A DNA stretch of 64,000 bases, taken from assembly GCA_905147135.1 (NCBI GenBank), contig LR990060.1:4542001-4606000 (forward strand), read 5' to 3'. The position numbers were made by a program, and so were the translations under genes. The DNA comes from Blastobasis lacticolella (Eukaryota; Arthropoda; Insecta; Lepidoptera; Blastobasidae). Below the pieces are notes generated by a model. It was not told where the DNA came from. It did no database searches and worked only from the letters and a program-made list of their open reading frames with translations. Shown here one piece after another: positions 1 to 10,730 of this stretch; position 1 is the first letter of the stretch; each line of letters opens with the position of its first letter.

Positions 1-705
1 TTAGGTTAAAATAATCATTTATTAGATAATAAGATTTTCTAGATAGAAAGAGTATATTTAAATACAAATTAGGTAAGACGGTATTCGTGAAAACCGTTGT
101 AATGAAAATAGTTTATTGCTATTTCTAGACATTGAGTTGAGTAGATTTTTGATAATTATCGTGGTTAGCGAGAACTGAGTGTTTTCCTAAAGTCGCTAAG
201 AGGGGTGAAAATGCTGCCACACTCTTCACCACTCTTAGCGCCTTAACCTGTTTTAACCCCTGACGGAAAAGGGGTGTGTTATTGGTGTGACGTGTGGTTT
301 TAGTTAGGAAGGCGTCACTGACCTAAAAAAATACGGACGGTCCCTCTAAACTGCTCTAAACTCCTAAGTGAAGCATAAAAATGGCGCCCATTTGGTGTGT
401 GCGTGCATAGGACACTGTCACTCGCGTGACAGCGCGCTACGTAATCAAAAAAAAGGACGGCGCATTGCCAGACCTGGTGTATCTGTGTGAATGTTTAGAT
501 CATGTATAACAAAGGAAATTGTCAAAATATTGTCATACCTTGCTTGCGTCACTTCTCTCTAGTGTAGAACGGCGTTTGTATTTTTTATGTCCCCGGTATA
601 TTTAATTTTATTTAAAACTCGTGATGGTTATATCCATGCATGCATTGTAATGTGCAGTGGTTAGGTACACTAAAGGGCATAAAGTTTTAAATGATTACGT
701 AGGTA
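1..705. other. AT-rich stretch, no gene seen
   Basis: No coding exon, SINE head or retroposon tail can be recognised. The only structure noted is the short hairpin at 194-240. Confidence 0.5.
194..240. repeat. Short inverted repeat (hairpin)
   Basis: Arms of 16 bp at 194-209 (CGCTAAGAGGGGTGAA) and 225-240 pair at 15 of 16 positions around a 15-nt loop. No flanking element is recognised, so it may be the remnant of a small palindromic element or chance. Confidence 0.55.
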
Positions 706-890
706 ACTCATCATCATCGTCCTAGCGCTCATCCCGGCCTCGGCCAGGGTCCGCTTTCCTACTCAATCTTCTCCACTTCGCCCGGTCTTCGGCATTCCCT
801 CGTCGTAAGCCGTTGGCTCTCGCATTCGTCTCAGCGATGTCAATTCATCGGTTCTTGGGTCACCCACGGGGCCTCTTTCCTGATACCGGC
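706..890 (-). pseudogene. RTE-like LINE reverse transcriptase, decayed C-terminus
   Basis: Read on the minus strand this encodes the extreme C-terminal tail of an RTE-clade non-LTR reverse transcriptase: the basic segment GKRPRG-PKNR, then IDIAETNARANGLRR, then AKWRRLSRKADPGRGRDER and a stop near 726. The remnant is 5'-truncated to about 60 codons and holds two in-frame stops where the sister copy at 9907-10095 has Arg and Trp codons (CGA to TGA and TGG to TGA). Downstream on the minus strand it runs into an ATGATGATGA tail at about 710-698, the typical 3' end of this LINE group. It is a dead insertion. Clade assignment rests on my memory of lepidopteran RTE proteins. Confidence 0.7.
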
Positions 891-1115
891 AGGTTCAGGC
901 ACCTATTTCCCCTAATTACGTAGGTAACTATAACTTAGTATTTGTAAACCGAATTTTGAATGAATGAATGAAAATTCTGTATTGCAATAACATAAGACAA
1001 AGGAAAAAAGCAACTTGTAGCCTTAACATTCAAAGCGATTTCTTCCAGGCAACCTTAACCACCGAATTTGAGAGTATAGTAGAGGTGGGCGAGAGTTTAG
1101 AAAAAACACATACAA

Positions 1116-1240
1116 GTTTTTTTTTATGTTTTATGACAGACAAACAGGCAAGCAGGCCATGGACATCGGCCACACCAGGGGAGTCACCAATGCATTGCCC
1201 GCCTCTGTCGAGACCTCTAATATAACTCTTGAACGAAAAT
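1116..1240 (-). mobile_element. LINE 3' end, tail-C family
   Basis: On the minus strand the sequence runs through the tail-C 3' UTR (shared words GACATC, CACCAGGGG, GCATTGCCCGCCTCT, CAAACAGGCAAGC) and ends in an A run, seen here as TTTTTTTTTATG at 1118-1130. The same tail recurs at more than ten other places in this window, twice together with reverse-transcriptase C-terminal codons (51980-52252, 54181-54411). Confidence 0.7.
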
Positions 1241-1577
1241 ATTTTTGTAATAAACTATTCAGACAAACGGCAACTGTTTAAACGCAGCAAGGAACGAAAA
1301 CAAACACTACCTCTGTGAGATATTTTGGTTGCCAATAACAATATTGCCACAAGATTCATGTTGTTGTTTCCGAAGTACATGTTGTTATGAATTACATTAT
1401 AGTCCTCCCATGCTACCATAGTTTGCAGTTTCATAAATGTATAATAATAATGTTCCACTAATGCCTGCTAAATTTTAAACTACGCAATGCATTATTGCAT
1501 TATGCATAGTTTTCAACAATAGATAGTGATTCAAGTAGTGAAAGGTTAACAAGCAAAAAAAATGTAGGTAGAAGTAA

Positions 1578-1802
1578 AATAGGTGTACGGTAGGCGTAGG
1601 GTAGGCGTAGGATAGGTGTAGAGTAGGCGTAGGGTAGACGTAGGGTAGGCGTAGGGTAGGCGTAGGGTAGGCGTAGGGTAGGCGTAGGGTAGGCGTAGGG
1701 TAGGCGTAGGGTACGCGTAGAGTAGGCATAGGGTAGGCGAAGGGTTTGCGTAGGGTAGGTGTAGGGTTGGGTAGGATAGAGGTAGGGTAAAGTAGGGTAG
1801 GA
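1578..1802. repeat. 11-bp minisatellite (GTAGGGTAGGC)n
   Basis: About 20 head-to-tail units of GTAGGGTAGGC with scattered substitutions, cleanest between about 1640 and 1710. Because 11 is not a multiple of three and the minus strand of the unit lacks stops, all three minus frames are open and each reads the same 11-residue repeat of the type PTPTLRLPYAY. That explains three overlapping minus-strand ORFs (1475-1852, 1500-1808, 1546-1833) without any gene. The unit is telomere-like in style but is not TTAGG. Confidence 0.9.
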
Positions 1803-1859
1803 CTCCACGCGAACGAAATCGCGCCAGTTTCACTAGTTTTATATAAAATCAACTTAAGC

Positions 1860-3332
1860 GTCGCTTAAAGTTTACCTTGTAAGCAACACCCATAGTTAGG
1901 AGCGAGCTCCAATGATTTCAGAAAGCAAAGGCTTTGAACCGGTCCAAAACTGGGCAAGATAGAATATAATACAACAGAATATTCATTTATTCGTTATTTA
2001 CATTGTTGACTTACAGTAAATGGGTACACTAAGTAATAAAATTTCGAAACGGTTCCAGCTCGGATATTGCCATGGCCGAGACTGTGACAAATCCCCAGTA
2101 TAAGATAAATCCAACCTCAGGGCTTCATCTAAGATCCACTTCCCAGTAATAATAATAAAATTAAATGGCAATTTCACAAAGTTTTGCACGATTAAAACGC
2201 CCAGTGATGAATGCCTTCCGCGCAAACATCTAGGTAGAGCCCACATGATTTATTTTCCGGGAAAACGTGGGGCATATTTTCCCTTGTCGGGCCACAGAAC
2301 TTTTTGCTCCTCAAATCCGGACGCTAATTTTAATCTTTCTAACGTTGCTGACCTAAAATATGTTCAGCTTGATTCGAATATGAATTAGTTAGATGGGTAT
2401 TGTATGAGTAGTTAGGTAATTATGGTTATTGGAAGACGAGGTTATGATTTGTATGACAATTTAACATTTTTGTTAAGTTGAACAGTATCTTAGAGATATG
2501 GCGTTGACCTGTAGACTCAAAACGACCAATTATTTTCTTTAAAACTGTAAAATATATTAATAAAGTAATTTTCAATGACATCTGGACGGAAATACTCAAT
2601 GGAATCTGGATAAGAAAATGTACTCATAGGAAACATTTATTTATTTTAAAAAGAAACAAAACTGCATTCAAAGATGATTGAAAATACACTTGCCACACCC
2701 GGGAATCGAACTGGCTATAATACAAAAAAATTACACCTTAAACTTTTATGGTATGAATCGATAGGGTCAATCATAAGGATTAAATCTCTCATAAAAATAT
2801 AGTAAATTAAATGTAAGGAAAACCAATAAATATTGAATTTAAAGGGACAAGATAAAGCACTTTTGACTCAAGGATCCTTCGGATTATTTAAGCCAAGGTG
2901 GGAGGCCTCCTTCAGTATTTAGAGTAGGTACTTTTCCTACAGATGGCATTAAAAATTTCTCCCCTGTATAATACACGTACTCTGTAAGTGTGCAATTAAG
3001 TGTTTTGAGTGTCCATTAATTTTTTATTTCGTTTCTATGGCGCATGAAAAATTATACTTGACAGACTCAGATGTACTAAGTATATCTAGCTAGAAGTCTC
3101 CCTTCTACCCACTTACTAAGACTAATTTCACAATTTCCATCCCTGTTTAAACTACTGAAATATTTCTACATAAATTACGTGTACCTATTACCTCTTTACC
3201 TGTTACCAGTGCCCGATAAATACCAAAGGTGCCACTTCACAATGGGCGGTATCGCGATGACGTTATAATAGCAACGGTACCTTTGTTCGAATAATACGTA
3301 AATATGCCAAGGGCCCTAGAAAAGGTTGCGAT
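1860..3332. other. Mostly featureless AT-rich DNA
   Basis: No gene or clear repeat family is recognised. A short antisense tRNA B-box-like piece (CCCGGGAATCGAACTGGC, about 2699-2716) may be a SINE-head relic but is isolated and too short to call. Confidence 0.4.
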
Positions 3333-4346
3333 AGTAGTAGGTAGGGATGTACTTGGCGAATACGAATATGATGAGCCAATATCAGTATTCGCGGAAGTAC
3401 ATCTTGAATCTTGTTCACGGTGCACAGCGGGCTCTCGCGCGTGAAGGCACAACCGGGATATTTTTTTGTTACTGACGCCAAGATAATGATGATTACTTTT
3501 ATTCGCCGAATACGGAGACGAATAATGACAAATTGTGTTTAAAAATTTTTTTGATTTAACCTAGTAATTATTAGGGAAAATAAAAAAAATCGTAAAGTCA
3601 ATGTTTTTATTAAGAAAAGCAAGCATTTATAAGTTTTTGGCGTCAGTCTTATCCTGTCTGGTTTGTACTGGGCCTGTCATGAAAATAGACGTCTAGGGGT
3701 AACTGTGGAGCCAACTATGGATCCTTAAATGGAAAAAAAAGAAAAAGTGAACAAATTCACACAGCGCCATCTAGCCCCAAACTAAGCAAAGCTTGTACTA
3801 TGGGTGCTAGCTAGCTGATATACTATTTGTATATTTTTTAAATACATACTTATTATACATAGAACACCCAGACCCGTAACAGAAATTAAATTCATCATTT
3901 AAATTTCTGCCCAGCCGGGAATCGAACCCGGAACCTCTTGCGTGGCTGACTGGCATGTTGACCACTGAACCACTCAGGTCGCAGGTAATAAGATGAGCTA
4001 ATTTCTTAGGCTTCGGAAAGTATTGTTCTTCTCACCTAATATGGCAATTACTTATCCTTGTGTATGAAATGATATGTATAGATTGAATGGTATGACACCC
4101 ACGAATCTGTATGCGCTAGCAATTAGTTTATTATCACTATTGTATTTTGAAATACTGACGTGTACATTTTTTATTTTTGAAATAAATAAATAAATCACCA
4201 ATATACCAGTACAAGAAATGCCATTATGATAAAATATCGAATAGTTAAAATAATTTTCACCGAATACGAGTATACCACTACGAATATTCGTAAAATAGCC
4301 ATTATTCAGCGAATACTTCATATTTCATGCATCCCTAGTAGGTACT
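3333..4346. mobile_element. Candidate TIR element rich in GAATA/TATTC words
   Basis: The ends are inverted: TAGTAGGTAGGGATGTAC at the left (about 3334-3351) faces CATGCATCCCTAGTAGGTAC at the right (about 4326-4346). Both ends continue inward into CGAATA-rich sequence (for example 3355-3400 and 4255-4320). A complete SINE-A copy sits inside at 3747-3980. The AGGGATG terminus resembles other palindromic lepidopteran DNA elements; no transposase is seen. Boundaries are approximate. Confidence 0.45.
3747..3980 (-). mobile_element. SINE-A (tRNA-Gly-derived), near full length
   Basis: Minus-strand SINE whose head resembles tRNA-Gly (A-box-like TGGTTCAGTGGTCAACATGC and B box GGTTCGATTCCCGG) and whose body ends in the conserved TAGATGGCGCTGTGTGAATT tail. 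It is inserted within the GAATA-rich element. The internal RNA polymerase III boxes mark it as a former retroposon, not a tRNA gene: the acceptor stem does not pair and the body continues for about 150 bp. Confidence 0.85.
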
Positions 4347-4777
4347 GTAGGCGGGTCATGTTTTCGATATTTTGGTCGGATGAATCTATTTACTGCGGCC
4401 GCTTTTCAATATGAATATTGTAGCAAAAAATGGCAGAGAAAGAGATTTGAAGCTACTTTCTATTGAGATATCCAAAATAATTTTCACTTCGTGGGTTTTG
4501 TTAGCGCAACTAGTTTCGGTTTTGAATGTATTTGACTAAGGCGTTCTATCCTATTAGAGTGCTTAAAAAATAAGAGGTATAAGAATAAGAGGTTTCGGCC
4601 TGTTTTATTAAAATCAAAATTATATTCAACATTTGTCTAACGCGACGTTTTATCAAATGATGCACGACCACCTAAAGGTAATTTTTTTCGTACACTTTCA
4701 TTAATAGATACATTTTGATTCAAGAATGCAAAATGAAATTGTCATAGAATGTTTGCAAGTCTCGCACTGCATGTTTG

Positions 4778-4880
4778 CACTGTAATTATCTGATCTGCCA
4801 AATCCTGGATCAGGGTCAAGGTAGACCCCGGGCCCTCGTGCGCGACAGCACAACCGGGACATTAACGCCGAGATCATTAT
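4778..4880 (+). mobile_element. SINE-B, 3' fragment
   Basis: Carries only the 3' third of SINE-B: TAATTATCTGATCTGCC, then GATCAGGGTCAAGGTAGACC, CCCGGGCCCTCGTGCGCGAC and CAACCGGGACATTAACGCC. The head is missing, as expected from 5' truncation. Confidence 0.8.
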
Positions 4881-4966
4881 TTATTTTACATAATTATGAA
4901 ATGGTTTTGTCAGTACCATTATCTGTAAGTCGTACAGAGTCCACTTAAAAATCAAGGTGTGTATAG

Positions 4967-5425
4967 CATCATCATCATCATCTTGGCGTTATGTCCCGGT
5001 TGCGCCCCCGCGCAGCACGCGAGGGCCCAGGGTTCGCCTTCCTGCCCTAATGGTGAGCTTATTGGCACGCATATCGTTCTTGACTACGTCAAGCCATCGC
5101 TTCTTGGGCCGGCCTCTCCTTCCCGTGCCCGGCGGGGGCGGTATGGCCAGACGCTTGTTCCCCACATAACTTGCCGGTCTGCGCAAGACGTGGTCATACC
5201 ATCGACGGCGATACTCTTGCAGCTTATCTGCGGTGTCACGGACGCCAAGGCTACCCCGAATGTAGGCGTTTCGAACCCGATCCTTCCGTGAAACTCCACA
5301 CATCCACCGCAGCATCTTCATTTCCGTGACGCGCAGCTCCTGCTTGTGTCGCTCTAATAGGGACCAAGTCTCGCTACCGTAAAGGAGAGCAGGTCTTATA
5401 GACCTGGCCCTTCAACTTAGCCTAC
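4967..5425 (-). pseudogene. RTE-like LINE reverse transcriptase C-terminus with 3' tail
   Basis: Minus-strand coding remnant open from about 5412 to a TAA stop at 4989-4991, roughly 140 codons. Visible motifs in order: RPALLYGSETW, LLERHKQELRVTEMKMLRWM, CGVSRKDRVRN, VRDTADKLQE, RRWYDHVLRRP and GRRGRPKKRWLDVVKNDM. This is the region after the reverse transcriptase core of RTE-clade LINEs. The frame is still open here, so it is one of the younger copies, but the endonuclease and catalytic domains are absent. After the stop the minus strand reads AACGCCAAGATGATGATGAT, the same tail as SINE-B. It is the reference for the LINE tail shared with the SINE. Confidence 0.88.
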
Positions 5426-5845
5426 AAGGTGTATATAGGTATAGCATACACGTCCCATTCTCGGCTGTCCGAGTTAGATAAATTTTGAAGGGAAAACTTT
5501 TCTGACCCCTTTGTTACAAGGCTGCTTAAAGCTCGCGATAGAGCCGAGCGAGCTTTCGCATTCAAAGCACGCAACACTTTGAGCGAACTTCGCGAAGTTG
5601 AGTTGTTTACGGGAATCGCTGATTGGAATTCCGTGATGCACTTCGTTTTATTGAAACTCTTAAATTGTCTTCGAGCTGTCGTACTTGTCGTTTTGAGAGA
5701 AGGATGCCTTCTCTCGCGCTTGGGTCGCTTCTAAGGGTACCTGTACTGCCTGACGCACCGTACCACAGGGTGAGATGGCGGTGAGATGCTTGCCAAGTTT
5801 GATAGATAGGTAAGCGATTTTTAAATAACTCTTTTACGGTGGATT
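5426..5845. other. Unassigned DNA with LINE-tail-like piece
   Basis: An 87-codon minus ORF (5607-5870) has no recognisable motif and crosses into SINE-B sequence, so it is unlikely to be a gene. Around 5755-5790 the words AGGGTGAGATGGCGGT recall the LINE tail seen at 26752-26851 and 33513-33631, but no A run follows. Confidence 0.35.
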
Positions 5846-6042
5846 CTCTTACGGTGTGAATCCAGCACATTCAGGTGACTGAATGTATAATCATGATCCA
5901 ATCTGATCAGATTCCTCTGGTAGCAGGGTCATGGAGGTCAGATGGCAATCGCTCCACTGTAATTACCTGATATACCAAATTCTGGATCATGGTCATGGGG
6001 GACCCCGGGCCCTCGTGCGCGACAGCACAACCGGGATATTAT
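5846..6042 (+). mobile_element. SINE-B, headless copy
   Basis: Begins in the CTCTTACGGTG segment and runs through CACATTCAGGTGACTGAATG, GATCCAATCTGATCAG, TGGTAGCAGGGTCATGGAGG to CCCGGGCCCTCGTGCGCGAC and CAACCGGGATATTATGATGA. The tRNA-like head is absent. Confidence 0.82.
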
Positions 6043-6140
6043 GATGAACACGGAGACCACAATACTTAACACAGTCTCTGTGTACGAGCCGGTTCATCTT
6101 TTATGATAAAAATGAAACTTCGGAAATATTGATAAAAATG

Positions 6141-6360
6141 ATAGGCCACTGGTGGGCATACGCCTTCCCCAGAGATCTTCACAAAGGCCGGTCCTGTGCC
6201 TTCCGCATCCATCTGATACCTACGATCTTTACCTGGTCGTCGGTCCTTGTGGGACGTCTACCCACGCTGCGTCTTCCGGTACGTGGTCGCAACTCGAGAA
6301 CTTTACTGCCCAATCGGCCATCTGTTCTTCGAGCTATGTGCCCTGTCCACTGCCACTTTG
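6141..6360 (-). pseudogene. RTE-like LINE reverse transcriptase C-terminus
   Basis: The minus strand reads KWQWTGHIARRTDGRLG, then RPRTGRRSVGRRPTRTDDQV, then IRWMRKAQDRPL followed by a stop, and in a shifted frame the end of the family (GKAYAHQW). This is the last 70 or so residues of a LINE reverse transcriptase of the type that ends in AYAQQW. The usual Trp after PTR has been lost and a frameshift separates AQDR from the end. Related copies: 29486-29573, 29811-29970, 32533-32660, 42701-42803. Confidence 0.85.
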
Positions 6361-6884
6361 ATATAATTCTGCTAAAATAATAGGTGAATGATAATGAGTG
6401 CGCGTCCGCTGTGATATTCGGTACGATACGTGTAATAAGTTAGCAACTACTAGTGTCTGCGCCGCAGCCACCTATTTCAATTGTATAGATTCAACAGTGG
6501 TGCACACGGCACATTTACTCACACCACGGCAAACGCATCTATACACCCACTCACGCACACAAGCATACATCCCTACAAAACGCTAACAGCCGTTCAATTG
6601 CTATCAAGACTTCTATCGCAACGGCCACCCAATCATTACGCAGATCCACCTAATGTAACAGAAATCAAGCGTAAGCATAATAAATCGCATATTTCAAAAA
6701 GTCAAGAGTTTTTCTTGTTACAGCCGCAACAACTAGTTTAAGAAATACGCTAAGTTGACAAAATATCAAAATATATGGTTGCACCGTATACTGTGCCTGT
6801 GTTTAATGTTAAAATAAATCATGTTGCATTTGACAATAAAATAAATGATTTGTCTATCTATCAATCGAGCGTTGAATCATTTTT

Positions 6885-6985
6885 GAACCAGTCGCCTCGA
6901 ATCGAACGGTTTTCAAATTTGATTTTTGGCATGAAAAATTCAATATTTTATAAAATTACATTGTCATCACCAAAAGCAAACAGTC
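6885..6985 (+). mobile_element. Family G arm (single copy)
   Basis: Contains the family G arm: a TTTTTGAACC segment, then CCTCGAATCGAACGG, then TTTTTGGCATGAAAAATTC and an ATATTTTATAAAATT end. At 14145-14345 and 26640-26945 the same arm is followed by an inverted copy; here the partner arm is not evident. A 98-codon plus ORF (6775-7071) overlaps it and is judged non-coding. Confidence 0.6.
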
Positions 6986-7071
6986 CAAAAAATAGCGAAC
7001 ATCAGCCATCAAAATATACTCAACACCGGCGAGCGGCGGTAGAACACTGTCGAGCCTTAAAATTCAAATAA

Positions 7072-7886
7072 CGAATGAGCTTCATTCAAATAATGAATGT
7101 CCGTAATCTTCGTAAGAGAACCTTTTTTGAATGAAATTACACCCGCGCGGGAAAAACCGCAAGAAAACCACAAACCACAAAATTCATCTGCACAGGATAC
7201 AAAGAAAAAGTAAAGCAACGAAGTAATAATTGCAAAGAAATTTCAAAAGCATTTAAAATATGCTTGCATATAGAGTGTTTTCCGCCACATATTTAATTTG
7301 TATTATTCTATTCGGCATTCAATTGTTCTCTTTCCAGGTTCCTTTTTAATTTGAAAAATAGGAAATGCATTTCTACGGCTACTCGTACTTTTCGAAATGG
7401 AAAACAATGAAAATAAATAAGTATTAATGTGGGTATTTTGCTTTCATTGTGGGAGCTGAATTTATTACCTGAATACCGTACTTGTAAAATAAACCGTAGA
7501 AAAATGTTTATTCCATTTTGTATGGCGGATATTGTCTACTTTAAAATATTTTTCTGTTTCAAAATGAACAAAGATTATTTATATTCCCCAGTTCAGGATT
7601 TTTTTTTATATATTAGAGAGGGGAGGCCAACGAGCAAGCGGGATACCTGTAGGCTAATTGCGTAACCCTGTTGCATACAATTCCCTGATTTCAATGATTG
7701 AAATTGCTACTTTTGCGATTACGTATGATCGTGTTAATAGTTTCAGTTTATTGGAATGGAACTTTGTAAGGACCTGAACCAATGAAATCTGAACTGAACC
7801 AATAATAAGGAATCGCAAAAGTAACAATTTCAATAATTGAAATAAATTTTATTTTGGCAACAGCGTTAGGTTTTAGCGTACTGATG
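7072..7886. other. AT-rich DNA, nothing recognised
   Basis: Low-complexity AT-rich sequence with short spurious ORFs only. Two near-inverted segments, TGATTGAAATTGCTACTTTT (7696-7715) and AAAAGTAACAATTTCAATAA (7819-7838), hint at a small decayed palindrome. Confidence 0.35.
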
Positions 7887-8140
7887 GTTTTTTTATGACA
7901 TACGATAGGCAAACAGGCAAGCGGGCCACCTGATGGGAAGTAGTCACCACTGCCTATAGACATTAGTAACACCAAGAGTATCGCCAATGCGTTGCTCACC
8001 TCTATTTTGTTGCTCTGGCAGCAAAAAGGCAAAAGCCACTCCACTGCCAAAGCCACGGTTCCCCAAATCCCCACCCCATGGAGCACTGGAAACCTTACTC
8101 ACCGGCAGAAACACAATACTATTTAAAAGAGTATTATTTA
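7887..8140 (-). mobile_element. LINE 3' end, tail-C family (long form)
   Basis: Minus-strand LINE tail ending in an A run (TTTTTTTATGACATACG on the plus strand at about 7887). The distal part carries the long-form words CTCTGGCAGCAAAAAGGC, CACTGCCAAAGCCACGG and CCATGGAGCACTGG, shared with 17733-18090, 21652-21925 and 52828-53080. Confidence 0.75.
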
Positions 8141-8149
8141 GCTGCGATC

Positions 8150-8325
8150 CATGGACATCCGTAACACCAGTGGGGCCACGAATGTGTTCCCGGCCTTTGA
8201 AATACGTGTAGGCTTGTTTTTTGAAGGCCCAATATCATACTGGGTCAGGAATACCGCGGCGGAAAGAGCATTCCATAGAATGAGCGTTATTGGTAAAGTG
8301 ACGAGTCATGCATATGGTTTATCAC
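8150..8325 (-). pseudogene. Decayed LINE reverse transcriptase C-terminus
   Basis: The minus strand gives LILWNALSAAVFLTQYDIG followed by SKNKPTRISKAGNTFVA, a degraded form of the WNELP...VFP..YD.G.FK motif that ends CR1/Jockey-type proteins, complete at 54181-54411. It abuts a long-form tail-C at 7887-8140, so either one insertion lies in another or this is a mosaic element. Confidence 0.5.
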
Positions 8326-8399
8326 TTCGTTTATGGTTCGACTAGTGGACGCAGCGCGACTTCGTTATGCGCTTATTACACATTCCTAAATTCAGTAAC

Positions 8400-9236
8400 T
8401 GAATGCAGAAACAAAAAGCGTGAGAGCAAATCAAAGTGGAATGTATTGCTCATAGAATAAGGTCAATTTTTGTATCACTTATATTAATTAAGTCACCGTA
8501 TATTAAGACACAGTCAAATGGACCTTAAGTAATAATTAAAATCATTGAAATGAGAGAATTGTTGGCAACAGAGTAATTAGCCTACCGAACTTGCCCGATT
8601 TTGATTACCCGAGACGTGCCGAAACTGTTTAAGCATAAAGGATACTTATGATTCATTTTGGACCAAACCGCTGAAAGTGGCGGTCAGAAAAAAGTATTGT
8701 ATATTTCAGGCCGAGTATATACACAATTCGTAGCATTTTTTGCTATGGTGCCAAACATGTAGGTATGCCCACCACCATCACTGTGTACCTACCTACTACT
8801 GGTCGTATAGTACTAAATATCGTAATCCAATAGCCTAAAACAAACGAACCATTGGGTGTACAGATTTCACATCATAGTAAAAAATGTTAGGAATTGTTTA
8901 CTCTATCGGAAAGTAATGTTTTTTTCCTCTGGCCAGCACTTTAAATTTTTGGTAAAAAATGTATGTAACGTGAAAGATGTCTTTTAATAATAATAAATTA
9001 AACTCATACGTCATATATAGTAAAAAACAAATGAGTATGTCGGATAATATGGATATGTCGGAGGTTATCTTTAAGTACCAATTTGCGAGGTAGTTGCTCC
9101 CAAGAACGATCGTCGAAATAATCAAATAGATGTTCTGAAATTGAGCTAGAAATGTGTAATTGTGATACCATTTTGTTTCGAAGCAGTTTGTATGCGACAT
9201 TTTCCGTTCTATGCCTCGATTGTTTTTATTTAATTT
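8400..9236. other. No gene recognised; one hydrophobic ORF
   Basis: A 100-codon minus ORF (8898-9200) is rich in Ile, Leu, Phe and Tyr, as AT-rich random sequence often is. I see no family motif, signal peptide or splice context, so it is not called as a gene. Confidence 0.3.
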
Positions 9237-9410
9237 TTTTATGTTATACGGTAGACAACTGTTTGTCTACCGTATTGTCTTGCCCGTGCAAGCGGGCCAC
9301 CTGATGGATAGAGGTCACCGCCGCCTATGGACATCAGCAACACCAGGGGAGTTACCAATGCGTTGCCCGCGTTTGAAGTGACCTCTAATGTACCTCTTGA
9401 ACGAATACTG
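9237..9410 (-). mobile_element. LINE 3' end, tail-C family, with snap-back
   Basis: Minus-strand tail with its A run at about 9231-9242. Just inside the tail the terminal TACGGTAGACAA (9247-9258) is followed by its perfect reverse complement (9263-9274) around a 4-nt loop, a rearrangement not seen in the other copies. The usual words GCAAGCGGGCCACCTGATGG and CACCAGGGGAGTTACCAATG follow. Confidence 0.75.
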
Positions 9411-9904
9411 TAGGGATAGCTACGGGCTGGAAGTTGTAAATATATTTATTAGTACCTAAATTTTTTATCAATCAGTGGAGGCCAACTCAAAGTGTTGAAG
9501 ATTGATTTTGTTTTAAACAAATGTTATCCATTGTTGTTGTTGCTGATTTTCGCTCACTTTGATTCATTACTTTTTGAATGAATTTTCCTCATTTGTGTTG
9601 TGGCATTACTTTTGCGTTCGATTTTATAACTTAGCTAGAGAATATATTTGAAAATATTTTAGATTGACATATTTTTAAAGTTCGTTGTACTGCGGAATCA
9701 TGCACATGTACTTGTGAGTTTATACATCTGGGATAATAGACGGTTACAAAGTAATTAACAAACATAAAAAATTAACGAAGCATTTGGATGGAATTGTAAA
9801 TCGTCTCAAAAAACTTTCTGAGCTATTCCTATACGTCATTCTCTTGAATATACCTTTCTTGTGTTAAATTAATGTCACACAATATTCATATGGTCTAACT
9901 CCAT

Positions 9905-10098
9905 AACTCATCATCATCCTAGCGCTATCCCGGCCTCTGCCAGGGTCCGCTTTCCTACTCAATCTTCTTCACTTCGCCCAGTCTTCGGCATCCTCTCGTC
10001 GTAAGCCGTTGTCTATCGCATTCGACTCAGCGATGTCAATCCATCGCTTCTTGGGTCGCCCACGGGGCCTCTTTCCTGATACCGGCCTCCCGGCCTAA
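9905..10098 (-). pseudogene. RTE-like LINE reverse transcriptase C-terminus
   Basis: Minus strand: PVSGKRPRGRPKKRWID, IAESNAIDNGLRREDAED, WAK, then a premature stop where the sister copy at 706-890 reads Trp, then RRLSRKADPGRG. The minus strand then enters an ATGATGATGA tail. About 60 codons remain. Comparing the two copies shows independent decay of the same ancestral tail. Confidence 0.78.
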
Positions 10099-10585
10099 AA
10101 TTCGTACTTCATAAATCTCAGATAACTAATGAGCTGTAATTTCAGCGTTTACTTGATATTCAAAACTCAGCCTTAAAATTTTACCCGGGGTGCTCTTATT
10201 ATTTTTCAAGAATTTACTTCAATTTAGCAACTTTCAAGGTGCGGTTACCTGAAGGTGACTTTATGCTAGGTCGACTGAAACATTAGATCTCTTAAAGAAA
10301 CATCAGAACAAAAGTCTAGATCGATAATTCAAATCCGTTTCTGTGCCTTAGCAGAATTTTAAATGGAATAAACTTATGTAAGAGGAATATCCCCCGAGTA
10401 AGCGCCATGCAAAAGGGATTAGGAATATTTTCAATATTAGGTACGTTATAAAAGCTAATGAAATTTTGTAGGCGTGATTCAGAAACCGAAATCTATGCTT
10501 GTAGTTTGTCACACGGGATTTAAGATTTTTACAAATTTTTAGTAGACCAGTGCCCACAAAAAAAATTACACCACAAAATGAATTA

Positions 10586-10728
10586 CAGACCTACAAGGAT
10601 CTTTTGGCAGGTGGCCGAAATCAGAACTAGCGCCGCCATCTTGTAAAGCTTCAGTTTTGACAGACAACTAGAGTTAATATTTGACAACGACCACGACCTT
10701 ATCCAAGTGCCACAAGATCCTTGGTCTG
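10586..10728. mobile_element. MITE with TA target duplication
   Basis: Terminal inverted repeats CAGACCTACAAGGATCTTTT and, facing it, ending AAGATCCTTGGTCTG, both flanked by TA. Length about 143 bp, no coding capacity. The TA duplication and short TIRs fit a non-autonomous Tc1/mariner-type element; no autonomous partner is seen in the window. Confidence 0.7.
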
Positions 10729-10730
10729 TA

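Noticed and set aside
1475..1852. Proline/tyrosine-rich repeat proteins in three minus frames
   Set aside because: Artefact of the 11-bp minisatellite; all frames give the same peptide.
4989..5321. Host nuclease or DNA-binding protein (GRPKKRW motif)
   Set aside because: Motif order and the (GAT)n end identify an RTE-like LINE C-terminus.
8898..9200. Membrane receptor ORF
   Set aside because: Hydrophobic content follows AT richness; no family pattern or exon signals.
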